Both the position numbers and the translations under genes were made by a program. The notes beneath the pieces are model-generated. The model was not told the DNA's origin and did not search any database. It saw only the letters and a program-made list of their open reading frames with translations. Positions 1-7,726 of a DNA stretch of 64,000 nucleotides are shown one piece after another. Location: assembly GCF_038007465.1 (NCBI RefSeq), contig NZ_JBBOXF010000001.1, positions 496,001-560,000 on the forward strand, given 5' to 3'. This stretch comes from Sporosarcina sp. FSL K6-1508 (GTDB lineage Bacteria; Bacillota; Bacilli; Bacillales_A; Planococcaceae). Numbering within the stretch: the stretch's first letter is position 1; each line of letters begins with the position of its first letter.

Positions 1-58
1 TTTGAGGAAGTGCTGTGACAATATCGGAAACTTGAGTGTCGAGTGCGAGTTGACTCAT
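1..58 (-). CDS. Iron-sulfur cluster repair di-iron protein (RIC/ScdA/YtfE family), N-terminal fragment
   Basis: Only the first 19 codons lie in the window; the gene runs off the left edge. The ATG at 58 is preceded by a GGAGGAAAAC ribosome binding site. The peptide begins MSQLALDTQVSDIVTALPQ, which resembles the short helical ScdA_N segment (pattern xVxDIVxxxPxxxxxF) that opens RIC proteins, di-iron proteins that repair Fe-S clusters damaged by nitric oxide or oxygen. The call rests on this short stretch plus the NreC-like palindrome upstream, which would fit a gene induced under low oxygen or nitrosative stress. The diagnostic Cys-Cys pair and His/Glu ligands lie outside the window. Confidence 0.5.
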   Translation of the reverse strand, partial: MSQLALDTQVSDIVTALPQ

Positions 59-105
59 TCGTTTTCCTCCTACATTCTTTTTGGCGAGAATGGTACTTGC
101 TTTTA

Positions 106-151
106 ACTATAGATTGTTGTGTTAACGAGTAATAGTAGGGCTTTCCCTACT
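106..151 (-). promoter_or_regulatory. NreC-like palindrome and promoter of the RIC gene
   Basis: Positions 134-151 read AGTAGGG, four bases, CCCTACT. The core is exactly TAGGGN4CCCTA, the motif described for the staphylococcal oxygen/nitrate response regulator NreC. A -10-like TATAGT on the minus strand lies at 106-111, which would put the palindrome about 44 bases upstream of the start, where an activator that touches RNA polymerase would sit. No nreABC genes occur in this window, so the regulator is inferred. Confidence 0.5.
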
Positions 152-228
152 TAAGAAATAGACGATATATAAAGTCACGTCTGTTGATTAACCACTTTTT
201 CACATAAAGCACCAGTAAGAATAGCATA

Positions 229-300
229 ATAGTCTACGTATGATGAAATAAAGAATTCCATTGAACCGCTACGGCGCTAGGGGATGCCTCCCGCCATAAG
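229..300. repeat. Degenerate copy of a dispersed hairpin repeat
   Basis: The stretch starting near 240 (GATGAAATAAAGAAT, then CCATTGAA, an imperfect CCGCT, GGCGC and AGGGGATGCC) aligns base for base with the left half of the complete hairpin element at 14170-14260. The right arm is lost or replaced here. Related words (GCGGGAGGCATCC, ACAAAGCG) recur in the 226-bp array that follows, so all three probably derive from one repeat family. Confidence 0.5.
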
Positions 301-414
301 CCAAGCAGCTTCGCCGCCAGTCTTATGGCTTCGGCTACCCCTGTTAAGGCGCCTTCGCTCAGTTTATACACCGCATTCACTAGTTCAACATCTATAATTA
401 TAGTCAAGAAAGAT

Positions 415-1035
415 TCACTTCAGGTCGCAGATTTCATCACAGCTAATGAAATATATTTTTTCACATCGACCATTCAGCGAAGGCGCGACTTCGTGGTAGC
501 CGGAGCGATAAGACTGAAAGTGCTCTTCTTTCTGGCTTCTCGCGGGAGGCATCCACAAAGCGTCGAAGCGATATTAGCAGGATTTCTAATTCTATCCTCG
601 TGTATTGGGACATTCGTTGATCACATCCGCTCGATTTACGTCACGCCAGATTGCAGATTTCACCACAAATAACAAAATGCGCTTTCTCAAATAGACCATC
701 CAGCGAAGACGCTTCTTCGTGGTAGCCGGAGCGATAAGACTGAAAGCGCTCTCCTTTCCGGCTTCTCGCGGGAGGCATCCACAAAGCGTCGAAGCGATAT
801 TAGCAGGATTTCTAATTCTATCCTCGTGTATTGGGACATTCGTTGATCACATCCGCTCGATTTACGTCACGCCAGATTGCAGATTTCACCACAAATAACA
901 AAATGTGCTTTCTCAAATAGACCATCCAGCGAAGGAGCGACTTCGTGGTAGCCGGAGCGATAAGACTGAAAGTGTTCTCCTTTCTGGCTTATCGGGGAAG
1001 GCATCCACAAAGCGCCGAAGCGGCATTAGTAGTAA
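415..1035. repeat. 226-bp tandem repeat, about 2.7 units
   Basis: The word TCGTGGTAGCCGGAGCGATA occurs at 491, 717 and 943, exactly 226 bases apart each time. The middle unit is nearly identical to its neighbours from TTCTCGCGGGAGGCATCC through CACCACAAATAACAAAATG; the first and last units drift at their outer ends. An open frame of about 115 codons crosses the array on the plus strand but has no ribosome binding site, no family resemblance and does not stay open through the later copies, so I treat the array as non-coding. Confidence 0.8.
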
Positions 1036-1265
1036 TTCCAATTAACTCCAAGTATTAGTTCTTTTTCAGCGACCTCCCAAAAGCCCTTATAAAGCGCATA
1101 CGCCGTATTCATTTATTCAGCATATATACTTCCGAAGTTGAAAGAATAACTACCTTTCTATAGGGGTTGAAAGTACCCTAAATTCGAAGAGAAAATACTA
1201 TAAAGAAAGAGTAAGCAGTCACTTTATGATTAAATTTAGTTAATAAACGAATCTGATATACAGTA

Positions 1266-1340
1266 ATCGAGTAGGAGGGAGTGATTAACTCCCGACCTCT
1301 CACACCACCGTACATACCGTTCGGTATACGGCGGTTCAAT
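1266..1340 (-). ncRNA. Group II intron domains V and VI
   Basis: Directly behind the maturase stop, the minus strand gives a hairpin from GAACCGCCGTATACC to GGTATGTACGGTGGTGTG (about 1300-1338). This matches the catalytic domain V form seen in class C introns (AACCGCC...GGTGGTGTGAGAGG). A second stem (GGGAGT/ACTCCC) follows, then CCTACTCGAT; it is domain VI with its branch-point region. Confidence 0.75.
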
Positions 1341-2602
1341 TAAGATTGATGACGCAAAATTTCGTAACGTGATAGTAGACTTTTGAGCCCTTGGGAACTC
1401 CAATAGGAGTTTCCGAGGGTTCTATGTAATACAGGACTTTTAGAAATTCTCCAGTAACTTTTACGCGAGTTACCCCATTCGTATGCCTTATCTTTCGGCG
1501 CACCTAATCCAATGAGCTTCCTCACCTTCGTACTTGGTTTCTTCCAGTTTTTCCACATACACATTCGAAGTCTTCTTCTAATCCATGAATCGAAAGCTCT
1601 GAAAACGCTTGGCGTATCCGCCAATGCAAAATAACCGCACCACCCCATAAGGTATTGATTTAGTTTCTTGATTCGATAATCCATCGGATAGGGTTTCTTC
1701 CTAGAGGTTATCTCTCGGATTTTATTCTTCATCCGTTTCATACTTTCTTTGGCAATCCGAACCTTTGGTTCTTTATGTAAAGTAAAGCTGAATCCAAGAA
1801 ACTTCCTCTTCCAAGGGCGGTCTACCGCAGATTTATTCAGGTTAACTTTCAACTTAAGCCTTCCTTCAATAAACGAAGTGACAGAACCCATGACTCGATT
1901 TCCTGCTTTCTTTGTTTTCACATAGATGTTGCAGTCGTCAGCGTATCGGACAAATTTATGTCCTCTTTCCTCCAATTCTTTGTCTAGATCATCAAGGACA
2001 ATATTGGAAAGTAATGGACTGAGTGGGCCACCTTGCGGCGTACCTTCCTCATTGGTTGTCACGATACCATTTATCATAATTCCTGATTTCAAATAGTTAC
2101 GGATTAGCTTAAGCAGACGTTTGTCTTCGATTCGTTTCGAAAGTGTTCCCATTAACCTGTCATGGTTCACTTTGTCAAAGAATTTCTCCAAGTCTATATC
2201 GATTACCCACCGATTACCTTCCTGCATATATCCTTTCGCTTTCCTTATTGCGCCGTGGGCGCTTCGCTTTGGTCGAAATCCATAGCTATGTTCTGAAAAC
2301 GTTGGATCATACAAAGTAGTTAATACTTGGGCAATGGCTTGCTGAATGAGACGATCCGTCACGGTAGGGATACCTAATAACCGCACGCCACCGTCAGGTT
2401 TCGGGATTTCGACCCTGCGGACAGGTTGCGGCTTATAAGTACCCTCAAGAAGTTCCATTTTCATGGATTCCCAGTGTTCCAAGATGTGCTTTCGTAGGTT
2501 TTGTACGGGCATTTCATCTACACCATGGCTCCCTTTATTGCGTTCTACCCGTTTCAGGGCAGAAAGCAGATTTTCACGCGACAGTATTCGTTCCATCAAC
2601 AT
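1340..2602 (-). CDS. ltrA: Group II intron reverse transcriptase/maturase
   Basis: A 420-residue intron-encoded protein that splices its host intron and copies it into new sites by reverse transcription. The fingers-palm region carries YGFRPKRSAH near residue 110, the EGTPQGGPLSPLLSNI block near 185 and the catalytic motif FVRYADDCN near 220. A maturase domain with basic C-terminal residues (WIRRRLR, MCMWKNWKKP) follows. There is no C-terminal HNH endonuclease, as expected for class C, whose proteins are about 420 residues. The frame is intact, so the element may still be active. Start ATG at 2602; the stop abuts domain V. Confidence 0.93.
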   Translation of the reverse strand: MLMERILSRENLLSALKRVERNKGSHGVDEMPVQNLRKHILEHWESMKMELLEGTYKPQPVRRVEIPKPDGGVRLLGIPTVTDRLIQQAIAQVLTTLYDPTFSEHSYGFRPKRSAHGAIRKAKGYMQEGNRWVIDIDLEKFFDKVNHDRLMGTLSKRIEDKRLLKLIRNYLKSGIMINGIVTTNEEGTPQGGPLSPLLSNIVLDDLDKELEERGHKFVRYADDCNIYVKTKKAGNRVMGSVTSFIEGRLKLKVNLNKSAVDRPWKRKFLGFSFTLHKEPKVRIAKESMKRMKNKIREITSRKKPYPMDYRIKKLNQYLMGWCGYFALADTPSVFRAFDSWIRRRLRMCMWKNWKKPSTKVRKLIGLGAPKDKAYEWGNSRKSYWRISKSPVLHRTLGNSYWSSQGLKSLLSRYEILRHQS

Positions 2603-3154
2603 TGGTTACGCCTCTTTCCGTGAACAACGCTTCTTCTTATGCCAGCTCTGCTCCACCATCTCGAAGTCCCCCATGGGATTCACCACTTCCTCCTTCAAGC
2701 ATGCCTTATCGGTTATCTGTGTTCTTCGCAGGTTACTGAATGCCAAGATGTTGTTCTCTCTTAATTGTTCAGCCCTTCCCATTCTGCTCGAGTTCGAATG
2801 GTACTATGGCTTCTGCTGACTTCTGATTGTTCAGCTACCCATCACTGAGTAGGTTACCAAGTGTACTCGGCGTTTCAATCAGACCTCCCCAGGTAAGAAC
2901 GTAGTCTTTCCCTCCACCTATCTGCTTCATTTACTGCATATGACCTTCGGCAGAAAGGGCTTTGTTTTGTTAAGCAAACTCACCCAATCATACACAGCCT
3001 TATATGAAGTTCGTGTTCCTCAGACCGGAGGTTTGCCGCTCGCTTCCTTCAGATTCCACGTCGCCATGGACACCCTTGCGTTAAGCTAACTGTTACTTCT
3101 GCCTTCACAGTTCGGGACTTGCACCCTATAGACTACGCCCATGCTGGGCGCACT

Positions 3155-3191
3155 TAAAAAAGCATACACGAGATACCTCGTGTACGCTTTT
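3155..3191 (-). terminator. Terminator of the nrd operon and intron target
   Basis: On the minus strand AGCGTACACGAG, a four-base loop and CTCGTGTATGCT are followed by TTTTTTAA, which is immediately followed by the intron 5' end. It ends the ribonucleotide reductase operon and is the probable recognition structure used by the class C intron. Confidence 0.85.
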
Positions 3192-3204
3192 GTAAGACTT
3201 TAAA

Positions 3205-4242
3205 TTATAGATCGTCGAAGCCGTTCAAATCACTTGTTTTAACGTATTGACGTGAAGATTGTTCGAAGAAGTCGGTTTTCGTATCATCAAAACTATCTAC
3301 ATATGCGCGAATCCATTTCATCGGATTATCAGTGAATTCTGGATAGATTTCACTGAGTCCTAGCATCCGAAGCATTTTGTTCGCACGGTATTTGACGTAC
3401 CCTTCCATCTCGGCCAAGTCAATGCCCTCGATATCAGCAAGCACATAACGGCTCCAGATAACTTCCTGTTCGACGGAATGTTTGAACTGATCATAAATCC
3501 AAGCTGTAAATTCATCTGTATTCTGTTCAGGATTTTCCGCAAGTGCTGCACGGAATATATCGCTGATCGCTTTACCGTGCTGCAACTCATCACGGTTGAT
3601 GTACGAAATCATTGTCGATGTGCCGACCATTTTTTGGTTGCGTGCCAGATTGTAGAAAAATGCAAAACCGCTATAGAAAAATAAGCCTTCAAGCAGCGTC
3701 GTATAGACCATCGCTTTCAATGCCGATTCAATTGTCGGACGCTCTGCGAAATCGTTGTAGACTTCGACAATACGCTCATTCCGTTTCAATAACACTTCAT
3801 CTGAGCGGCCCATTTCAAATGAAGCCATCTGCTTATTAAGTGTCGTAACTGATGAAAGAACATACGCATAGCTGTGATTATGTTCGCTTTCCTGATCAGC
3901 GATGGTAGCCATAATTGATTTAACAGATGGATCGGTTGTATAGTCCGCCATTTTTAACGCAATTGTCGTCTGCGGACCGTCAAGTGTCGCGAGTAAGCCG
4001 ATGATTTTAAGGAATGCATCTTGCTCCGGCTGTGTCAGCGTCGCAAATTGCTTGACGTCTTGCGTCATATCGACTTCATTTGCCGTCCAGAATAGTGAAC
4101 GGATTTGCTGTCTTAATGTATAGAAATGGGGATGTGCGATATCATTCCAATTTAGGATACCGCTCGCCTTCCCACCGAAAATAGCCGTTGATTTATTTGG
4201 ATGTGCTGGTTCTAGCACTTTTACTCGTTTAAGTTTTTCCAA
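3205..4242 (-). CDS. Ribonucleoside-diphosphate reductase, beta (radical-generating) subunit
   Basis: Builds the metal cofactor and tyrosyl radical that starts reduction of ribonucleoside diphosphates by the alpha subunit. The expected ligands can be read: Asp in ATLDGPQT, Glu and His in ESEHNHSY with the radical Tyr at its end, Glu in LLEGLFFYSGF, and Glu-His in RDELQHGKA. So this is a classical radical-bearing protein and not a metal-free class Ie form. It is about 345 residues and only distantly similar to Bacillus NrdF. A TTG at 4242 has an AAGGGAG site ten bases upstream and is a better start than the ATG at 4266. It overlaps the flavodoxin gene by about 20 bases, which suggests translational coupling. 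Confidence 0.9.
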   Translation of the reverse strand: MEKLKRVKVLEPAHPNKSTAIFGGKASGILNWNDIAHPHFYTLRQQIRSLFWTANEVDMTQDVKQFATLTQPEQDAFLKIIGLLATLDGPQTTIALKMADYTTDPSVKSIMATIADQESEHNHSYAYVLSSVTTLNKQMASFEMGRSDEVLLKRNERIVEVYNDFAERPTIESALKAMVYTTLLEGLFFYSGFAFFYNLARNQKMVGTSTMISYINRDELQHGKAISDIFRAALAENPEQNTDEFTAWIYDQFKHSVEQEVIWSRYVLADIEGIDLAEMEGYVKYRANKMLRMLGLSEIYPEFTDNPMKWIRAYVDSFDDTKTDFFEQSSRQYVKTSDLNGFDDL

Positions 4243-4661
4243 TGTCTGATGACTCCCTTCGACCATTCAATTACTTTCTCTTCTTGTACGCCGCGCGGGC
4301 TTTGTTCGATTTTAAGCGGCTCATAAGTTGATCCGTAAAACCGGGCCAACTTCACTGCGGCGTGGCAAAATAATGTATCGCCACCAAATTGGGTATCACC
4401 CGTTCCAAAGACGTATACATTATCCGGTTTATAACCTACGTCTGCTACAAAATCTTTTACTTCGTCAGGCGTTGCGCCTTGCTCCCACGTGAACGATCCA
4501 AAGAGCATCACATCGAAATGGCGGGGATTCGGAATTGTGCCCCCACCGATTCGATATGTGACAACATCTATATTTTCCGACACTAACGTTTCTTCAATCA
4601 TTTCAGCAACTTCTTGCGTGTTTCCGCTCCACGATGCGTAAACGATTAAGAATGACACCAT
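4221..4661 (-). CDS. Flavodoxin within the ribonucleotide reductase operon
   Basis: A 146-residue FMN protein. The N-terminus LIVYASWSGNTQEVAEMI is the phosphate-binding loop of short-chain flavodoxins; FGSFTWEQGATPDE and FGTGDTQFGGDTLFCHA carry the two isoalloxazine loops. It is a true flavodoxin like Bacillus YkuN/YkuP and not a NrdI, which is shorter and has different loops. It sits between alpha and beta and overlaps both genes (16 bases with alpha, about 20 with beta). By position it probably supplies electrons or oxidant for cofactor assembly in the beta subunit, the job NrdI does in class Ib systems. That role is inference. Confidence 0.85.
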   Translation of the reverse strand: MVSFLIVYASWSGNTQEVAEMIEETLVSENIDVVTYRIGGGTIPNPRHFDVMLFGSFTWEQGATPDEVKDFVADVGYKPDNVYVFGTGDTQFGGDTLFCHAAVKLARFYGSTYEPLKIEQSPRGVQEEKVIEWSKGVIRHWKNLNE

Positions 4662-6874
4662 TCACACTCTTCAATATCCGTTGCAGTTGAACGTGTATAG
4701 TACGTTGTTTTCATACCAGACTTCCACGCTTGCAAATGAAGTTCAAGCAGAACGGATGCACGGATTGTATTCGGAACATAGATGTTGAAAGAGATAGCCT
4801 GGTCAATATGGCGCTGTCTTGCTGCGTTTTGTTTAATCGACCAACGCTGATCGACGATATACGCGGAGCGGCGGTAAACGTCGTATGTGTTGTGATTAAG
4901 ATCAGGTGCAACAACCGGAAGTTTATAGTCTTTCTTCTCTTCATGATAGAACGGTTTGAAAACCGGGTCGATTGATGCAGTTGATCCTGCAATGATAGAC
5001 GTCGAGCTATTTGGCGCGACTGCCATCAAATAACCATTTCGCATTCCGTTTGCTGCCACGTCATTACGGAGTTCATGCCATTCCTTCGAATCGTAGTTTT
5101 TGTTGTCGAAATAAACGCCGGACTGCCAGTCGGATCCCTCAAATAATGGATATGAACCTTTTTCCGTAGCCAGTTCCATTGAAGCTTTTATCGTCAAGTA
5201 AGCAATCTTCTCATATAGTTTGTCCGCATAATCCACTGCTTCGTTTGATTCCCATTGTATATTTTGCAGGGCAAGCAAGTGATGCCAGCCAAATGTCCCT
5301 AGACCGATTCCGCGGTAACGAGCGTTAGTCCGTTGTGCTTGAACGACCGGTATTTTATTCAGATCAATGACATTATCAAGCATGCGTACTTGGATTGTAA
5401 TAAGTCTTTCCAAAACGCTTGCTGGAACTGCACGACCAAGGTTAATGGATGATAGGTTACAAACGACGAAATCACCCGGTTTTGAACGTGTAACAACGAT
5501 ATCATCTTCGAGCGTGACAGATTCAAATTGAGTCGGGCTCATATTTTGCATGATTTCTGTACAAAGATTCGACGAATAAATCATGCCTTCGTGTTTGTTC
5601 GCATTCGCGCGGTTCACTTCATCACGGTAAAACATGTATGGTGTTCCCGTTTCCAATTGGCTACGCATAATCCGTTTCATGAGATCAATGGCAGGAACGA
5701 TTTCACGGCTGAGTTCAGGATGATTGACACACTCTTCGTATTTTTCACGGAATGAACCTTCACCTTTTGTTTCATCGTAGAAATCTTCAAGTGAATAACC
5801 CATTACTGTCCGAACTTCATGTGGATCGAACAGATGCCAGTCCCCGCGTGCATCAACTTGTTCCATATAGATATCCGGAAGGCAGACGCCTGTAAAGATA
5901 TCGTGTGCACGCAAGCGGTCGTCACCGTTGTTTAATTTGAGGTCAAGGAACGTGAAGATATCTTTATGCCAAACATCGAGATACACTGCAATCGCACCTT
6001 GGCGCTGTCCAAGCTGATCCACACTTACCGCAGTGTTGTTCAACTGCTTGATCCACGGAAGGACACCACTTGATGCGCCTTTAAATCCACGGATGGATGA
6101 GCCACGGCTCCGAACTTTACCCATGTAAACGCCGATGCCGCCGCCGTATTTCGACAAGTTGGCAATATCCGTATTGCTGTCATAGATGCCTTGCAAAGAA
6201 TCGTCGACCGTGTCGATAAAGCAACTCGACAGTTGGCCATGCGGTTTTCCAGCATTCGACAATGTAGGTGTTGCAACCGTCATATAGAGACTGCTCATCG
6301 CCCAGTACGACTCCGCTACTTTTTCAAGTCGGTTAGTTGTTTCGTCCTGCATCAACGTCATCGCAATGACAAGCCAGCGCTCCTGAGGCAGTTCAACCGA
6401 TCGTTTGCTGAAATCCACAGTGACGTAACGGTCCATAAGTGTTTTCAATCCGATATATGTAAATAACTTGTCCCGTTCCGGTTCGATTAGATTGCCAAGA
6501 ATGACACGATCTTCGCGTGAATATTTTTCCGTTAAGACGGGTGTGTATAATCCTTGTTCAACAAGACGAGCAACATTATCTGCAAAGTCTGTATAGACCT
6601 TTACACCACGCAGCTGTTCTTGACGATTATAAACGTCATGCAGATGGATACGTGCAGCAACAAATGTCCAGTACGTCGTAACTTCGTCGATATTGCTGAG
6701 CGTTTCTAAGATCATTGCTTTCGTCCATTCTGATGCGCTTGCTTCCGGATGGCGTTCATTCCATTTTTCACTTGCATTAAGCAATGGACGGATCTCCTCC
6801 ACGCCAAACTCGTTTTGCAAATCTTCCAATAGCATCTCAGTGCTCGTCTTAGTAATATTCATTGTCATTTTCAT
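4646..6874 (-). CDS. Ribonucleoside-diphosphate reductase, alpha (catalytic) subunit
   Basis: About 742 residues. It catalyses reduction of NDPs to dNDPs. Active-site features are visible: redox Cys in LSSCFIDTV, the NLCTE triad, the partner Cys in FVVCNLSSINLG, the radical-path Tyr pair in KTTYYTRS, and a C-terminal redox pair ECEWC. There is no N-terminal ATP-cone, so allosteric activity control by dATP is not expected through this subunit. It resembles NrdA more than Bacillus NrdE, although a flavodoxin sits in the operon as in class Ib. An AAAGGAG site at 6879-6885 favours ATG at 6874 or 6868 over an upstream ATG at 6910. First gene of a three-gene operon ending at the terminator near 3170. 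Confidence 0.92.
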   Translation of the reverse strand: MKMTMNITKTSTEMLLEDLQNEFGVEEIRPLLNASEKWNERHPEASASEWTKAMILETLSNIDEVTTYWTFVAARIHLHDVYNRQEQLRGVKVYTDFADNVARLVEQGLYTPVLTEKYSREDRVILGNLIEPERDKLFTYIGLKTLMDRYVTVDFSKRSVELPQERWLVIAMTLMQDETTNRLEKVAESYWAMSSLYMTVATPTLSNAGKPHGQLSSCFIDTVDDSLQGIYDSNTDIANLSKYGGGIGVYMGKVRSRGSSIRGFKGASSGVLPWIKQLNNTAVSVDQLGQRQGAIAVYLDVWHKDIFTFLDLKLNNGDDRLRAHDIFTGVCLPDIYMEQVDARGDWHLFDPHEVRTVMGYSLEDFYDETKGEGSFREKYEECVNHPELSREIVPAIDLMKRIMRSQLETGTPYMFYRDEVNRANANKHEGMIYSSNLCTEIMQNMSPTQFESVTLEDDIVVTRSKPGDFVVCNLSSINLGRAVPASVLERLITIQVRMLDNVIDLNKIPVVQAQRTNARYRGIGLGTFGWHHLLALQNIQWESNEAVDYADKLYEKIAYLTIKASMELATEKGSYPLFEGSDWQSGVYFDNKNYDSKEWHELRNDVAANGMRNGYLMAVAPNSSTSIIAGSTASIDPVFKPFYHEEKKDYKLPVVAPDLNHNTYDVYRRSAYIVDQRWSIKQNAARQRHIDQAISFNIYVPNTIRASVLLELHLQAWKSGMKTTYYTRSTATDIEECEWCHS

Positions 6875-7069
6875 CGGCTCCTTTATCAAACCTAATTTTT
6901 CTATTTCCAATAAAAAACGATAATCCCACCTTTTTCAGGCAGATCCATCGTTTATGAGTTTTATTTACTGAGGGATAATTTGTTGGCTGTAGTTAGGTAG
7001 TCAAGAACTTATTTGACACTCTAAATTCCTATTTGTCAATAATACAGCTTTCGTTCAATTTCGCCACTA

Positions 7070-7085
7070 ACACTATATGTAGTGT
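7070..7085. promoter_or_regulatory. NrdR box 1
   Basis: ACACTATATGTAGTGT fits the NrdR consensus (acaCwAtATaTwGtgt) at essentially every position and is almost a perfect palindrome. NrdR is the ATP-cone repressor of ribonucleotide reductase genes. This box falls at the predicted transcription start. Confidence 0.85.
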
Positions 7086-7092
7086 CTTAATC

Positions 7093-7098
7093 ATTATA
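7093..7098 (-). promoter_or_regulatory. -10 element of the nrd operon promoter
   Basis: TATAAT on the minus strand lies between the two NrdR boxes. The -35 region (about 7116-7121) would fall inside the upstream box and the start site just before the downstream box. The implied leader is roughly 210 bases. The -35 is weak, so the exact start is uncertain. Confidence 0.5.
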
Positions 7099-7102
7099 CA
7101 TA

Positions 7103-7118
7103 CCCTAACATGTTGTGG
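7103..7118. promoter_or_regulatory. NrdR box 2
   Basis: CCCTAACATGTTGTGG keeps the central part and right half of the NrdR consensus. Its centre is 33 bases from that of box 1, close to three helical turns, as is usual for NrdR pairs. It overlaps the predicted -35 region, so the pair would occlude the promoter. Confidence 0.6.
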
Positions 7119-7165
7119 TCTAATCGTAAATAGGAAGAAAGTTTACTTGTCCTACCATCAATAAC

Positions 7166-7182
7166 TTATCCACATATCCACA
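7166..7182 (+). promoter_or_regulatory. Two abutting DnaA boxes upstream of nrd
   Basis: TTATCCACA at 7166-7174 is a perfect DnaA box and runs into ATATCCACA at 7174-7182, one base off consensus. They lie about 70-90 bases upstream of the nrd promoter. DnaA control of ribonucleotide reductase genes is established in E. coli; here it is inferred from the sites. Confidence 0.5.
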
Positions 7183-7263
7183 GTCATTTTCTCGTGTCGC
7201 TTTGACCGTCATCATCGTCATTCTTGCAAATGATACACAAGTTATAAACATTAATTTAAAATC

Positions 7264-7307
7264 TAAAAAAAATTGGGCTGACATTACTTTCAGCGGTCAG
7301 TCCAATT
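7264..7307 (-). terminator. Terminator of the small gene at 7439-7612
   Basis: Minus strand: AATTGGACTGAC and GTCAGCCCAATT form a 12-bp stem with one mismatch, followed by a run of eight T. Its only possible upstream gene on this strand is the 57-codon frame at 7439-7612, which supports that frame being real. Confidence 0.75.
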
Positions 7308-7438
7308 TCTCAATTCATTTTTCTACATTTTTCACCCTTTATATTGTGGAATAAAACTCGCTTAAAATGTCAAATATCCTCTTCCCCCTGTTACCGACAC
7401 AATATATTGGGTCACCTTCCATAACTAACGCACTTGCG

Positions 7439-7612
7439 TTAGATAGTCGGATAATAGTGCACATATTGTGGATTCCAGTAAAAAGGCGGCCTCATTCCAA
7501 TTTTAGGTGCTCGCACAGGAATCGGATTGGAATTATAAATGATATCCACTTTTTCGTCTGAATGATTAATTAGCAATACTTCTACTTCATTTTTGACGCT
7601 ATCGTTCCGCAA
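7439..7612 (-). CDS. Small Tyr/Pro-rich protein of unknown function (57 aa)
   Basis: A TTG at 7612 lies seven bases behind a GGAAGG site. The product starts MRNDSVKNEVEVLLINHSDE and ends with a Pro/Tyr-rich tail that includes RPPFYWNPQYVHYYP. It has no signal peptide and no membrane segment. I do not recognise a family. A strong terminator lies 130 bases downstream on the same strand. The tail composition recalls small spore-coat or matrix proteins, but this is only a resemblance in composition. Confidence 0.5.
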   Translation of the reverse strand: MRNDSVKNEVEVLLINHSDEKVDIIYNSNPIPVRAPKIGMRPPFYWNPQYVHYYPTI

Positions 7613-7726
7613 AGTAACATCCTTCCATCTCTTTTTCTATCCTATTCGAACTCAATCAGGAAAGTCATTCATTGTCATTGCTTTGCTAGCATAATGTAGT
7701 TCATCTAGAACTTTAGGAGGTTTCCT

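Larger units (their letters stand above)
1266..3153 (-). mobile_element. Group II intron, bacterial class C (IIC) type
   Basis: On the minus strand the element begins with GTGCGCCC at 3153, matching the group II 5' consensus GUGYG, and ends with CTACTCGAT at 1266. It holds about 550 bases of structured 5' RNA (domains I-IV, 2603-3153), the reverse transcriptase gene, and domains V and VI behind it. The base directly upstream on the same strand belongs to the T-tract of the nrd operon terminator. Insertion behind intrinsic terminators is the hallmark of class C introns. Length of about 1.9 kb is normal. Exact boundaries are inferred from consensus ends. Confidence 0.85.

Noticed and set aside
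325..672. 115-codon open frame across the 226-bp array
   Set aside because: No ribosome binding site, no recognisable domain, and the frame is not kept in the second and third repeat units.
2463..2819. 118-codon frame opposite the intron maturase
   Set aside because: It lies antisense to the reverse transcriptase and the structured intron RNA; pure shadow.
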